Source: Bacilli bacterium
GTDB lineage: Bacteria; Bacillota_I; Bacilli_A; RF39; UBA660
Direction of reading: 5' to 3'
Length of the DNA: 64,000 nucleotides
NCBI GenBank assembly: GCA_017472015.1
Contig: JAFURC010000026.1
Location: forward strand, 1-64,000
The position numbers were made by a program, and so were the translations under genes. The notes beneath the pieces are model-generated. The model was not told where the DNA came from and searched no databases. It saw nothing but the letters and a program-made list of their open reading frames with translations. This document shows, piece after piece, positions 51,966 through 60,668 of the stretch (the first letter of the stretch is position 1; every line of letters begins with the position of its first letter).

Positions 51966-52250
51966 ATGCGTAATTATGAACTTATGTTTGTTGTAAGACC
52001 AACACTTGAAGAAGAAGCAACTTTAAATGTTTTAGCAAACATGAAAAAAATTCTTGAAGAAAAAAATGCAAAAATCGTATCTGAAAAAAATATGGGAAGA
52101 CGTGAACTTGCATATGAAGTAAAAGGATTCAAGAATGGTAATTACTTTTTATTAGTTGTAGAGGCAACTCCAGAAGCTGTAAAAGAATTTGATCGTGTTG
52201 CTAATATTAACGAAGATGTAATAAGACATATAGTAGTTAGAGTAGATTAA
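51966..52250 (+). CDS. rpsF: 30S ribosomal protein S6
   Basis: S6 binds S18 on the platform of the 30S subunit. The 94-aa protein begins MRNYELMFVVRPTLEEE and contains GRRELAYEVKGFKNGNYFLL and the final HIVVRVD, typical of the family. AAAGGAGGTG precedes ATG 51966, the strong site expected of a ribosomal protein gene. It opens the conserved rpsF-ssb-rpsR operon. Confidence 0.98.
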   Translation: MRNYELMFVVRPTLEEEATLNVLANMKKILEEKNAKIVSEKNMGRRELAYEVKGFKNGNYFLLVVEATPEAVKEFDRVANINEDVIRHIVVRVD

Positions 52251-52260
52251 GGAGTAATTT

Positions 52261-52737
52261 ATGAATAAAGTATTTTTAGTAGGTAGATTAACAAGAGATC
52301 CAGAATTAAGATATGGATCAAGTAACAATGCTGTTATGCGTACATCAATTGCTGTAGATAGACAATTTACAAATCAAAATGGTGAACGTGAAGCAGATTT
52401 TATTAATATTGTTGCATTTGGTAATCGTGCTGAAACAATGAAAAAATATTTAACTAAAGGAAGTCAAATTGCTGTTAGTGGTCGTATTCAAACAGGATCA
52501 TATGATGGATCTGATGGAAAAAAAGTTTATACAACTGATGTTATAATTGATGAATTTCAATTTTTAGATACTAAAGGTTCAAGAACTGATTCAGGTAATC
52601 AAACACAAACTTCAGGTTCTAATACTGAAATGACTCCATATGATTTTTCAAGTGGTAGTCAAGATGTAGTAGAAACTGATCCATTTAAAGATTTTGGTGA
52701 TAAGATCGAAATAGATGATAGCGATTTACCTTTCTAA
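52261..52737 (+). CDS. ssb: Single-stranded DNA-binding protein
   Basis: SSB coats single-stranded DNA and recruits repair and replication proteins. The 158-aa protein has an OB-fold beginning MNKVFLVGRLTRDPELRY, then a Gln/Ser/Thr-rich linker, and the acidic tip DSDLPF that binds partner proteins. AAGGAG precedes ATG 52261. Operon position between rpsF and rpsR is the Bacillus arrangement. Confidence 0.98.
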   Translation: MNKVFLVGRLTRDPELRYGSSNNAVMRTSIAVDRQFTNQNGEREADFINIVAFGNRAETMKKYLTKGSQIAVSGRIQTGSYDGSDGKKVYTTDVIIDEFQFLDTKGSRTDSGNQTQTSGSNTEMTPYDFSSGSQDVVETDPFKDFGDKIEIDDSDLPF

Positions 52738-52752
52738 GAATAGGAGGATAAA

Positions 52753-52974
52753 ATGGCAGAATTTTATAGAAAAAAGAAAAAAGTATGTTATATGTGCACA
52801 ACTGGTAAAGATATTAACTATAAAGATGTAGAAATTTTAAGAAAATACATCAATGATAAAGGAAAAATCTTACCTCGTCGTGTAACAGGAGCATGTGCTA
52901 AACATCAAAGATATATAGCAGAACAAATCAGAAAAGCTCGTGCAATTGCATTACTTCCATATACAAATAAATAG
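52753..52974 (+). CDS. rpsR: 30S ribosomal protein S18
   Basis: The 73-aa protein has YRKKKKVCYMC, DINYKDVEILRKYI, and GKILPRRVTGACAKHQR. The cysteines in CYMC and GACAKH make this a zinc-ribbon (C+) form of S18. AGGAGG precedes ATG 52753. It closes the rpsF operon before a terminator at 52970. Confidence 0.98.
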   Translation: MAEFYRKKKKVCYMCTTGKDINYKDVEILRKYINDKGKILPRRVTGACAKHQRYIAEQIRKARAIALLPYTNK

Positions 52975-52998
52975 GAATTTTGATATTTCTATTTTTTT
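52970..52998 (+). terminator. Terminator of rpsF-ssb-rpsR
   Basis: A 9-bp stem (52970-52978 with 52985-52993, one G-T wobble) with a short loop and long T tract; overlaps the rpsR stop. Confidence 0.75.
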
Positions 52999-53044
52999 TT
53001 ATATAAAAATATGATAAGATAAATTATATAATAAAGAGGGAATT

Positions 53045-54520
53045 ATGAAAGAATTAGATGATTTATTAAAAAGATATAAAGAAAATTTAGAAATTGATCA
53101 ACAAAACTTAGAAAATTTTATGAATATCAACTTTCCTAATTTAAATTTAGATCAAGATATCTTAGAACAAATTAATTTAGATATAATAGTTTTTTATGAA
53201 AAAATCCTTAATAAATTATCTTTATCAGAATTAGAAGAAAAAAAATTTCAGGAAGCATTTGATTATTTTAGACTTAATATGGATTTAGATTTAAAAAATT
53301 TAATTGTTCGTGATTTTAAATGTTTAAATTTTATTTCTAAAATTAAAGAATTAAATAGAAAAGTAGAATTATATAGACAAACTATGATTAATAATTATCA
53401 AAGGGAAATTGAAAAATGTAAGAACTTAATTAAGCCCATTGATAGTATCAAAGGGCTATTTCAGAGCACCTCTGAAATAGATATATATTATTTAAATGAT
53501 TTATTAAATAAATTATCTTTTAATGAAAAATTCAGAGAAAATATTATAGCGGATGCTTTAAAACATAATTTTGATCTTACCAAAACTAATCAAGAAGAAT
53601 ATCAGGAAGAATCTGAATTATCAGAAGAAGTAGAAATAATTGAAATAGAAGAAAAACAAGAAGATTTAAATATCCAGGAATCGGATGTTCAAATAATTGA
53701 TTTATATTTAGATTTAATAGATGATTTACTTGAAAAAATTAAACTAAATCCTAAAAATCCCGAACAAGATCATTTAAATCAAGCAAGATTAATAGAATTA
53801 AGAGATAAATTATTGGAAGCAAAAGAAAATTCTGAACTATGTCAGGAAATGTTAAATGAAGCATCACAAGAAGAAATTACATATTTAGGTAAGGTATTAA
53901 AAGAAATAGTTATAACAATGAAAAATATAATAGATGAAGTTTCTGAAATAGCCGATGAATACCAAAGAGAACTTGAGGAAGAAATTATTGAAACTGAAAT
54001 AAAAAGGAATTTAATTTTTTTAAATTCAACTTTTAAAGATCTTGAAGAATTTAAAAAAGAAGTTTGTCAATTGCCAATTATAAAGAAATTATATGGAATG
54101 CTTAAACATTTACAATATGATGAAATTCTTACAACAACACCATATACACAAGTATCATCTCCAATTCCTATTAATGAATATAAAGTAAAAAAATCTAAAG
54201 GTACCCCAAGATTATTTTATCAAGTAATTGATGGAAATGTAATTGTCCTTTTACTTGGTATTGAAGGAAGAAAAAAACATTCAACTTTTAAAAGTATGAT
54301 TGAAGGTAGAATAACACAGTCTGTTGATAGCGAACATAAACGATTAATAAATAGTTTTAAATTAGCTAAATCTTATCCAAATGAAAAATGTGAATATAAT
54401 CAGAAGTTAACTAACAAAGAATTTTTAGAACAATTATTATCTAAATATCAAGAAGTTGAACAAGAATTCTTTGAAAAATTCCATGCAGAATGTTATAATC
54501 CTAATTCTAAAAAGAGGTGA
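53045..54520 (+). CDS. Hypothetical coiled-coil protein with RelE/HigB-like C-terminal region
   Basis: The 491-aa protein is acidic and mostly coiled coil to about residue 360, with Glu-rich stretches near 190-220. The C-terminal 110 residues change character: KSKGTPRLFYQVIDGNVIVL and LLGIEGRKKHSTF resemble the beta-sheet core of RelE/HigB-type toxins (RLFYQ, LLLGIEGRKK). Whether this is a nuclease is unknown; catalytic residues cannot be assigned. GAGGG precedes the ATG at 53045. It is the first of three adjacent unassigned genes between rpsR and rplI, a place where Bacillus has unrelated yyb genes. Confidence 0.6.
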   Translation: MKELDDLLKRYKENLEIDQQNLENFMNINFPNLNLDQDILEQINLDIIVFYEKILNKLSLSELEEKKFQEAFDYFRLNMDLDLKNLIVRDFKCLNFISKIKELNRKVELYRQTMINNYQREIEKCKNLIKPIDSIKGLFQSTSEIDIYYLNDLLNKLSFNEKFRENIIADALKHNFDLTKTNQEEYQEESELSEEVEIIEIEEKQEDLNIQESDVQIIDLYLDLIDDLLEKIKLNPKNPEQDHLNQARLIELRDKLLEAKENSELCQEMLNEASQEEITYLGKVLKEIVITMKNIIDEVSEIADEYQRELEEEIIETEIKRNLIFLNSTFKDLEEFKKEVCQLPIIKKLYGMLKHLQYDEILTTTPYTQVSSPIPINEYKVKKSKGTPRLFYQVIDGNVIVLLLGIEGRKKHSTFKSMIEGRITQSVDSEHKRLINSFKLAKSYPNEKCEYNQKLTNKEFLEQLLSKYQEVEQEFFEKFHAECYNPNSKKR

Positions 54521-54528
54521 TATATTAT

Positions 54529-56247
54529 ATGTTAAGTGAATTAATAGAAAAATATAAAACTAAAAAAATAAATGAATTTCAAATAATTAAACATAATCAT
54601 GAAATAGATAATTTATTAAAATATTTCCTAGATGAAACTAGTTTTTCTAATTTAGATATTGATAATTTCATTAGTTTTTTAGAAAAAAATAAATATACTG
54701 ACTATCCTCTTGAAAAAGTAAGAATTACGTTAACTTATATAAAAAGAAATAATTCTTATAATGATCCTAGTTGTAAAAGTTTTTTTGAAAGTTTAAGAAA
54801 TTATTTAACTAATTTAAAAGAAGAAACTTTATCAACTGAAGAATTAGAACAATTAATAATAAAAGTTAATAACTTATTAAATACTATTTCAAATCCGGAT
54901 ATTTTTATAGAAGATATAGAATTAATAATTAATATTATTAAAGAATTAAGAATAAGTGAAAATGATATGTTTGCTTGTATGTTAGAAATTAATGAACACA
55001 ATTTAAATTTTGTTAATAAATTAGGTAATAAAAACGAATTATTAGTACAAAAAGAAGAAGAAAAAATTGAAATAATAGTTTCCAATGATGATTTATTAAA
55101 ACAATTTGGTTATAATTTAAATTTATCAGCTGAAGAGAAGAAAATAATTAATTCGATATCAAATGAATTTTTAAAAGAAAAATTAGATTTCTTTAAGAAT
55201 ACTCCTAAATATAGTTTTTTAAGTCAATTTGAATATCAAAAATTATTAATAACCCTACTAAAGTATGCTAAATTAGAAAATATTAAAAAAGTTTTAGAAT
55301 TATCTATTAAACATAATCTTGATTTAAAAGAGATATTACCAACTTTTTATCTAAATAAAGATTTAATTATAGATGAGTATAGTGATGAATTTTATAAAAC
55401 TTTAACAGGTACTTATGAATGTTTTGTTGAAAATATTAGAATGTTAGAAGTTCTTGATATTTCTATTTCAGAAATGTATCAAAATTCAATTAATTTCTTT
55501 ATGACTAATAATAATTTACTAAAAGAAAATATTAAAACTTTTGAGGAATATGAAATACCTTTTAATAGTAAAAGTTTTTCTTTATTAACTTCTTTAATGA
55601 CTAATGATTTACAAACTAAATTAGATAGATTTATAGAAACTAATTTATTTGATTATGTCAAGGAATATCCAAATATTTTATTAAATCAAGATAAAGCCTT
55701 ATTTCATAGAATTCATTATGCAAGGCAAAATAATTTACCAATTAAAAGACGTTATTTAAGTTCTTTCATAACTAGTACAAATGGTTATCAAATAAATGAA
55801 GATAATTATGAAGAAATAGTTGCTACTTATACATCACCTTACTTTGATAAACCAATTTACAATGATATTTTAAAAGAACCTAGAAAAGTTTTGGAAGATA
55901 CTAAAAATAATAGTTTAATAAAAGTATTAGATACTTATTTATATGATAAAAATACTTATTATATTGCTAATACTTATATTTCAAGGTTTAAAGTATTAAG
56001 ATTATATCAAGGTCTTTTAGATAAAAAAGAAGAAAATCCAAATTATTTTGAAGGAGTTTTATTTTCTATTTTACATGGTTTAATAATTGATAAAGATAAA
56101 TATGAAGATATTGTTTTAGAAATAATGAAATTTTATAAAGAAAATGAAATGATTTATTTTGATGTAGCTGTTAGTATTTGTCGTAAATTAGGAATTAGTG
56201 TTCAAAAAATATTTCAAGAATTAAATAGTTATGAAAGGACGATATAA
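54529..56247 (+). CDS. Hypothetical protein, 572 aa, helical
   Basis: No family recognised. The 572-aa protein is soluble and almost wholly helical, Leu/Ile/Asn/Lys/Glu rich, and looks like a helical-repeat scaffold. It has no metal-binding or nucleotide-binding motif visible. AGAGGTGAT at the end of the previous gene serves ATG 54529, 8 bp after its stop, so the two are coupled. The final part (KENEMIYFDVAVSICRKLGI) ends 1 bp before the next gene. Conserved pairing with both neighbours suggests a common function, not known. Confidence 0.6.
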   Translation: MLSELIEKYKTKKINEFQIIKHNHEIDNLLKYFLDETSFSNLDIDNFISFLEKNKYTDYPLEKVRITLTYIKRNNSYNDPSCKSFFESLRNYLTNLKEETLSTEELEQLIIKVNNLLNTISNPDIFIEDIELIINIIKELRISENDMFACMLEINEHNLNFVNKLGNKNELLVQKEEEKIEIIVSNDDLLKQFGYNLNLSAEEKKIINSISNEFLKEKLDFFKNTPKYSFLSQFEYQKLLITLLKYAKLENIKKVLELSIKHNLDLKEILPTFYLNKDLIIDEYSDEFYKTLTGTYECFVENIRMLEVLDISISEMYQNSINFFMTNNNLLKENIKTFEEYEIPFNSKSFSLLTSLMTNDLQTKLDRFIETNLFDYVKEYPNILLNQDKALFHRIHYARQNNLPIKRRYLSSFITSTNGYQINEDNYEEIVATYTSPYFDKPIYNDILKEPRKVLEDTKNNSLIKVLDTYLYDKNTYYIANTYISRFKVLRLYQGLLDKKEENPNYFEGVLFSILHGLIIDKDKYEDIVLEIMKFYKENEMIYFDVAVSICRKLGISVQKIFQELNSYERTI

Positions 56248-56248
56248 A

Positions 56249-56536
56249 ATGGAATTTTTAAAATTATATGGTTTAAATGATATAGAAATAAATAAATTAT
56301 ATATAAAATATAGTAAAGCGCTTATTAATAGTATTATATATAAAAAAGAAAATGTTTTATTAATTCTTAATTATTTTAAAGAAAAAGAATTTGATTTAAA
56401 AACAATTATCTTAAATCGATTAGATCTTTTCTTGATTAATTTTAATCATTTAAAAGAAAAAATAGAAAAATATAATGAAGAAAGAATAATTAATTGGTTA
56501 AAGGATGATATTTCTTTAATTGATAGTTTAAATTAA
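56249..56536 (+). CDS. Hypothetical protein, 95 aa
   Basis: No family recognised. The 95-aa protein is helical and basic-acidic mixed, with no signal peptide or motif. AAAGGA lies upstream of ATG 56249; a start at ATG 56231 would overlap the preceding gene by 17 bp and is possible. It is the last gene of the three-gene cluster and ends at a hairpin terminator. Its length and helical content resemble a small adaptor. Confidence 0.5.
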   Translation: MEFLKLYGLNDIEINKLYIKYSKALINSIIYKKENVLLILNYFKEKEFDLKTIILNRLDLFLINFNHLKEKIEKYNEERIINWLKDDISLIDSLN

Positions 56537-56560
56537 GATAGATCTTTTCTATCTTTTTTT
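56535..56560 (+). terminator. Terminator of the three-gene cluster
   Basis: A 7-bp stem (56535-56541 with 56549-56555) with a 7-nt loop and a T tract. Confidence 0.8.
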
Positions 56561-56569
56561 TCTTAGTCG

Positions 56570-56578
56570 TGCTATAAT
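56570..56578 (+). promoter_or_regulatory. Extended -10 promoter of rplI-dnaB
   Basis: TGC-TATAAT at 56570-56578, 32 bp before rplI; the -35 region lies in the T tract of the previous terminator and is poor. Confidence 0.6.
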
Positions 56579-56610
56579 ATTAATATATTTTAGATTGAGG
56601 AGGTTTTTTT

Positions 56611-57048
56611 ATGAAAGTCATATTTTTGAAAGATGTAAAAGGACAAGGTAAAAAGGGAGAAATAAAAGAAGTAAGTGATGGGTATGCAATGAATTTTTTA
56701 ATTAAAAAAGGATATGCTTTAAGAAAAACTGAAGGTAGTCTAAGTAAATTAAAAGAAGAAATTAAAGAAAGTCAAGAACTTGATTTAAAGAATAGAGAAG
56801 AAGCTTTAAAATTAAAAGAAAAATTAGAAAGTCTTACTTTAAATTTTAAAGTTAAAGCATCAAGTAGTCGTATGTTTGGAAGTATTAGTACTAAGCAAAT
56901 TAAAGAAGAACTTATGAAACTTGGGATTAATATTGATAAAAAACAAATTGAAAATACTAGTATTAATTCTTTAGGAATGCATTTAGTTGATGTTGTTTTA
57001 TATAAAGATATTAAATGTAAATTAAAAGTTCATACAGAAGGTAATTAA
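56611..57048 (+). CDS. rplI: 50S ribosomal protein L9
   Basis: The 145-aa protein begins [20 protein letters not shown] and continues with [15 protein letters not shown], the N-terminal RNA-binding domain, then the long connecting helix and the C-terminal domain ending in HTEGN. GAGGAGG precedes ATG 56611. Coupling to dnaB, which starts 2 bp after its stop, is the Bacillus rplI-dnaC arrangement. The gdpP gene that usually precedes rplI is missing. Confidence 0.97.
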   Translation: MKVIFLKDVKGQGKKGEIKEVSDGYAMNFLIKKGYALRKTEGSLSKLKEEIKESQELDLKNREEALKLKEKLESLTLNFKVKASSSRMFGSISTKQIKEELMKLGINIDKKQIENTSINSLGMHLVDVVLYKDIKCKLKVHTEGN

Positions 57049-57049
57049 G

Positions 57050-58399
57050 ATGTTAAGAAGTGTTCCAAATAGTCTTGAAGCAGAACAAGCTGTTTTAAGT
57101 GCAATGTTTTTATCAAGGACTGCTCAAGATATTGCTTTTGAATCAATTGATGAAAATGCTTTTTATTATGACAACAATAAAAAAATATTTATAACTTTAA
57201 AAAGTTTATATGATAGTAACGTTCCAATTGATATGACAACGATTACTAATGAACTTCGTAATAAAGGTTATTTAGAAGAAATTGGGGGAGTAATTTATTT
57301 AACTGAAGTATTAAATACGGAATCAACGGCTGCTAATATTAATTATTATTTAAAAATAGTAAGTGATGATAATTTACTAAGAAGATTAATAGAAGTATCA
57401 AATGAAGTTAATCAAATGGGATATAATACGGATAAAGATGTATCAGAAACGCTTGATGAAGCAGAAAGAAAGATTCTTAGTATTGTAAAAGATCGCCGGG
57501 CAACGGAGTTTCGAAATATAAAAGATGTTGTTTATCAAGTACAAAAGAATTTACAAAATTTAGCCGAAACTAAAGGAGATATTACTGGTATTGCGACTGG
57601 ATGGACGGACTTTGATAAGATGACATCAGGTCTACATGAAAATCAATTTATTATAATTGGAGCTCGTCCGGCTATGGGTAAAACTGCGTTTGCACTTAAT
57701 TTAGCAACGAATGTAGCAACTTCATCAGGTAAAAGTGTTGCTGTATTTAACTTAGAAATGGGTGCAGAGCAACTTGCTAATCGTATGTTATCTTCACTTG
57801 GCCAAATTGAAGGTTATAAGTTTATGAGTGGTAAATTAAATAATAATGATTATGTGAAATTTAATGAAGCCTTAAGTCAACTTGAAGATACCAATATTTT
57901 TATAGATGATACACCAGGCATTACAATTGGGGAAATTCGTTCTAAATGCAGGAGGTTAAAAACTTCATCATCAGGACTTGATTTAGTAATAATTGACTAC
58001 TTGCAATTAATATCAGGTGGTAAGAATTATGGTTCTAATCGTCAACAAGAAGTATCTGATATATCGCGTTCTTTAAAAATGCTTGCCATGGAGTTGAAAA
58101 TTCCAATTATAGCCCTTTGTCAATTATCTCGTTCGGTTGAAGCCCGTGAAGATAAACGACCACTTATGAGTGATTTAAGGGAATCCGGATCAATTGAACA
58201 AGATGCCGATATCGTGGCTTTCTTATATCGTGATGATTATTATAAAAAAGAAGCAAGAAATGAAAATAACACTAGCATAAGTGAATTAATTGTTGGAAAA
58301 CATAGAAATGGTACAACTGGAACTATCAATTTATTATTTAAACGTGATACTAGTACATTCTTGAATTTCACAAATGAAGGGAGTGAAGTAAGTGAGTAA
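57050..58399 (+). CDS. dnaB: Replicative DNA helicase
   Basis: DnaB (DnaC in Bacillus) is the hexameric fork helicase. The 449-aa protein starts with the N-terminal primase-interaction domain (PNSLEAEQAVLSAM), then the RecA-like core with Walker A GARPAMGKTA near residue 204, Walker B LVIIDYLQLISG and the DLRESGSIEQDAD motif. The last codons, together with the start of the next gene, are the left part of a 750-bp tandem duplication: bases 58328-58399 recur at 59078-59149. The stop overlaps the next gene by 8 bp. Confidence 0.98.
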   Translation: MLRSVPNSLEAEQAVLSAMFLSRTAQDIAFESIDENAFYYDNNKKIFITLKSLYDSNVPIDMTTITNELRNKGYLEEIGGVIYLTEVLNTESTAANINYYLKIVSDDNLLRRLIEVSNEVNQMGYNTDKDVSETLDEAERKILSIVKDRRATEFRNIKDVVYQVQKNLQNLAETKGDITGIATGWTDFDKMTSGLHENQFIIIGARPAMGKTAFALNLATNVATSSGKSVAVFNLEMGAEQLANRMLSSLGQIEGYKFMSGKLNNNDYVKFNEALSQLEDTNIFIDDTPGITIGEIRSKCRRLKTSSSGLDLVIIDYLQLISGGKNYGSNRQQEVSDISRSLKMLAMELKIPIIALCQLSRSVEAREDKRPLMSDLRESGSIEQDADIVAFLYRDDYYKKEARNENNTSISELIVGKHRNGTTGTINLLFKRDTSTFLNFTNEGSEVSE

Positions 58400-59827
58400 A
58401 AAAAATAGTAAATTTCCACTTGTTGGAGTAATTATATCTTTAGTTTTTGCTTTTCTGATTACATTTTTAATAACAAATGATATCTTTGGAGAACAAAAAA
58501 ATCCTAGGGAATTATACCGGGTATATTTAAAAGGTGAATCAATTGGTTTGATAGAATCCAAAAGTGAATTGTATAACTATATTAACAGGATGCAACAACC
58601 TCTAAAAGAAAAATATCATGTTGACACGGTTTATATTTCAAATGATATAAGTGTGGTTAAAGATGTAGCTTACAATGAAAATATAACAAGTATTAATAAT
58701 ATTTATGATATCATAAATGAAAAATCATCTTTTACTATTAAAGGGTATACGGTCACTATCGATAAAACTAATACTACTGATTATGTTGATGATGCTCAGG
58801 TTGAAAGTGATGAAAAAGATGATAATAATGAACCTAAAATATTATTTTTAAATATTTTAGATAAAACAATGTTTGAAAATGCTCTTAAAAAGACAATTTT
58901 ATCTGTTGTAACGGAAGAAGAATATAAAAATTTTGTTAATGGAACTCAAAAAAATATTGTTACGACAGGTGAAGTTATTGAAGACTTGTATATTCGAGAT
59001 GTGATAACCATTAAAGAAGCCTATTTACCAGTTAATGAAAAGATTTATACAAGTGAAGAAGAATTAATAGACCATTTAATTTATTATTTAGACGTGATAC
59101 TAGTACATTCTTAAATTTTACAAATAAAAGGAGTGAAGTAAGTGAGTAAAAAAAATAATAATTTTCCAATTGTTGGAGTAATTATATCTTTGGTTGTTGC
59201 ATTTGTAATTACATTTTTAGGAACCAATGATGTCTTTGGAGAACAAAAAATACCTATGGAATCCTACCGAGTTTATTTAAAAGGTGAATCAATTGGTTTA
59301 ATTAAATCTGAAAGTGAATTATACGATTATATTAATAAAATGCAACAATCTTTAAAAGAAAAATATAATGTTGATAATGTTTATATTCCAAATGATATTA
59401 ATGTTGTTAAAGATGTAACTTATGAAGAAAATTTAACAACTATTAGTAATATCTATAATATTATAAATGAAAAATCACCTTTTACTATTAAAGGGTATAT
59501 GGTAACAATTGATAAAACGAATACAACAAACTATGTTGATGATGCTCAAGTTGAAAGTGATGAAAAAGATGATAGTAATGAACCTAAAATATTATTTTTA
59601 AATATTTTAGACAAAGAAATGTTTGAAAATGCGGTTAAAAAAACAATTTTATCTTTTGTAACTGAAGAAGAATATGAAAATTTTATTAATGAAACGCAAA
59701 AAAGTATTGTTACAACTGGCGAAATTATAGAAGATTTGTATGTTGAAGATGTTGTAACTATCAAGGAAGCCTATTTACCAGTTAATGAAAAAATTTATAC
59801 AAGTGAAGAAGAATTAACGGCTCATTT
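58328..59827 (+). repeat. 750-bp tandem duplication across dnaB end and the M23 gene
   Basis: The unit 58328-59077 and its copy 59078-59827 run in the same direction with an offset of exactly 750 bp: the start codons of the two genes are at 58392 and 59142. The junction, near 59076-59090, reads through TTTATTATTT, which is present both in the dnaB tail (58330-58339) and in the intact M23 gene (about 59825-59834), so microhomology recombination is likely. The copies have diverged visibly, so the event is not recent. Confidence 0.9.
58392..59114 (+). CDS. Truncated paralogue of the downstream M23 peptidase N-terminal region
   Basis: The 240-aa protein has one N-terminal membrane segment (about 9-27) and then follows the first 230 residues of the gene at 59142 closely, roughly four residues in five by eye (VYLKGESIGLI, INEKSSFTIKGYTVTIDK, LPVNEKIYTSEEEL). 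It then ends in a short tail (DHLIYYLDVILVHS) encoded by the duplicated dnaB 3' end read in another frame. It lacks the LysM, G5 and peptidase domains. The reading frame is intact despite clear divergence, which suggests it is still selected. GTG 58392 follows GGGAGTGA within dnaB. Role unknown; it might compete with or partner the full-length protein. Confidence 0.85.
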   Translation: MSKKNSKFPLVGVIISLVFAFLITFLITNDIFGEQKNPRELYRVYLKGESIGLIESKSELYNYINRMQQPLKEKYHVDTVYISNDISVVKDVAYNENITSINNIYDIINEKSSFTIKGYTVTIDKTNTTDYVDDAQVESDEKDDNNEPKILFLNILDKTMFENALKKTILSVVTEEEYKNFVNGTQKNIVTTGEVIEDLYIRDVITIKEAYLPVNEKIYTSEEELIDHLIYYLDVILVHS

Positions 59828-60668
59828 ATTATTTGGTAGCGAACAAAATATGTCATCTTATAGAGTAAAAAAAGGTGATACTTTAAATGAAGTTGCGGAA
59901 GCTAATAAAATGAATGTTAACGAAATTTTAATAGCTAATTCTAATTTAAGAACAAGCAATGCTTTACTTTATGAAGGTCAAGAATTAACTATAGGAGTCT
60001 TGGATCCTGTATTTACAACAGTTGAAGAAAAACACGTGGTTGCTGATCAAACAATTGCTTATAAAACCGAATATGTTTATGATAATACTAAACTAGTTGG
60101 TTATCAGGCAGTTCAAACTCAAGGTAGCAATGGAATTACGAGAATTACTCAAAAGATAAAAAGTGTTAATGGTGAAATTGTAACAGCTTTAATTTCTAGT
60201 CAAGAAGAAATTAAACCAGTTGTTAATGAAGTAATTGTTAAAGGTGGAAGAAAACCAGTAATAGCAACAGCCGGAAACTGGACTTGGCCAACAAATATTC
60301 CATATATTATATCAAGTCACTATGGTTGGCGATGGGGAACCCTTCATCGTGGTCTTGATATATCAGGAACTGGATATGGTTCACCTATATATGCTGCTAA
60401 ACCCGGTGTTGTAACTGAAGTTAATTATCATTATTTATCAGGAAATTATGTGGTTATAAATCACCAAAATGGTTATTATACAAGATATGCTCACATGTCA
60501 AGATTATCACCTTATGTAAAAGTCGGGGATTATGTTACAGCTGGTCAAACAATAGGAGATATGGGAAGTAGTGGTCGTTCAAATGGAACTCACTTACACT
60601 TTGAACTTTGGTACGGAAAACCTTATGCTTCTGGAAGTCAATGCTATAACCCATTATTATTCTACTAA
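59142..60668 (+). CDS. Membrane-anchored M23 peptidoglycan endopeptidase with LysM and G5 domains
   Basis: The 508-aa protein has one membrane segment (about 9-27), an extracellular region shared with the preceding paralogue (to about 230), a LysM domain (YRVKKGDTLNEVAEANKMNV, about 242-285), a G5-type domain (about 290-370), and a C-terminal M23 peptidase with HRGLDIS (H402, D406 region) and HLHFE (about 482-486). It should cleave peptide cross-links in peptidoglycan. The layout resembles wall hydrolases near the walRK locus of Bacilli. GGAGTGA precedes GTG 59142, a site copied from the end of dnaB. Its stop overlaps the start of walJ (TAATG). Confidence 0.93.
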   Translation: MSKKNNNFPIVGVIISLVVAFVITFLGTNDVFGEQKIPMESYRVYLKGESIGLIKSESELYDYINKMQQSLKEKYNVDNVYIPNDINVVKDVTYEENLTTISNIYNIINEKSPFTIKGYMVTIDKTNTTNYVDDAQVESDEKDDSNEPKILFLNILDKEMFENAVKKTILSFVTEEEYENFINETQKSIVTTGEIIEDLYVEDVVTIKEAYLPVNEKIYTSEEELTAHLLFGSEQNMSSYRVKKGDTLNEVAEANKMNVNEILIANSNLRTSNALLYEGQELTIGVLDPVFTTVEEKHVVADQTIAYKTEYVYDNTKLVGYQAVQTQGSNGITRITQKIKSVNGEIVTALISSQEEIKPVVNEVIVKGGRKPVIATAGNWTWPTNIPYIISSHYGWRWGTLHRGLDISGTGYGSPIYAAKPGVVTEVNYHYLSGNYVVINHQNGYYTRYAHMSRLSPYVKVGDYVTAGQTIGDMGSSGRSNGTHLHFELWYGKPYASGSQCYNPLLFY

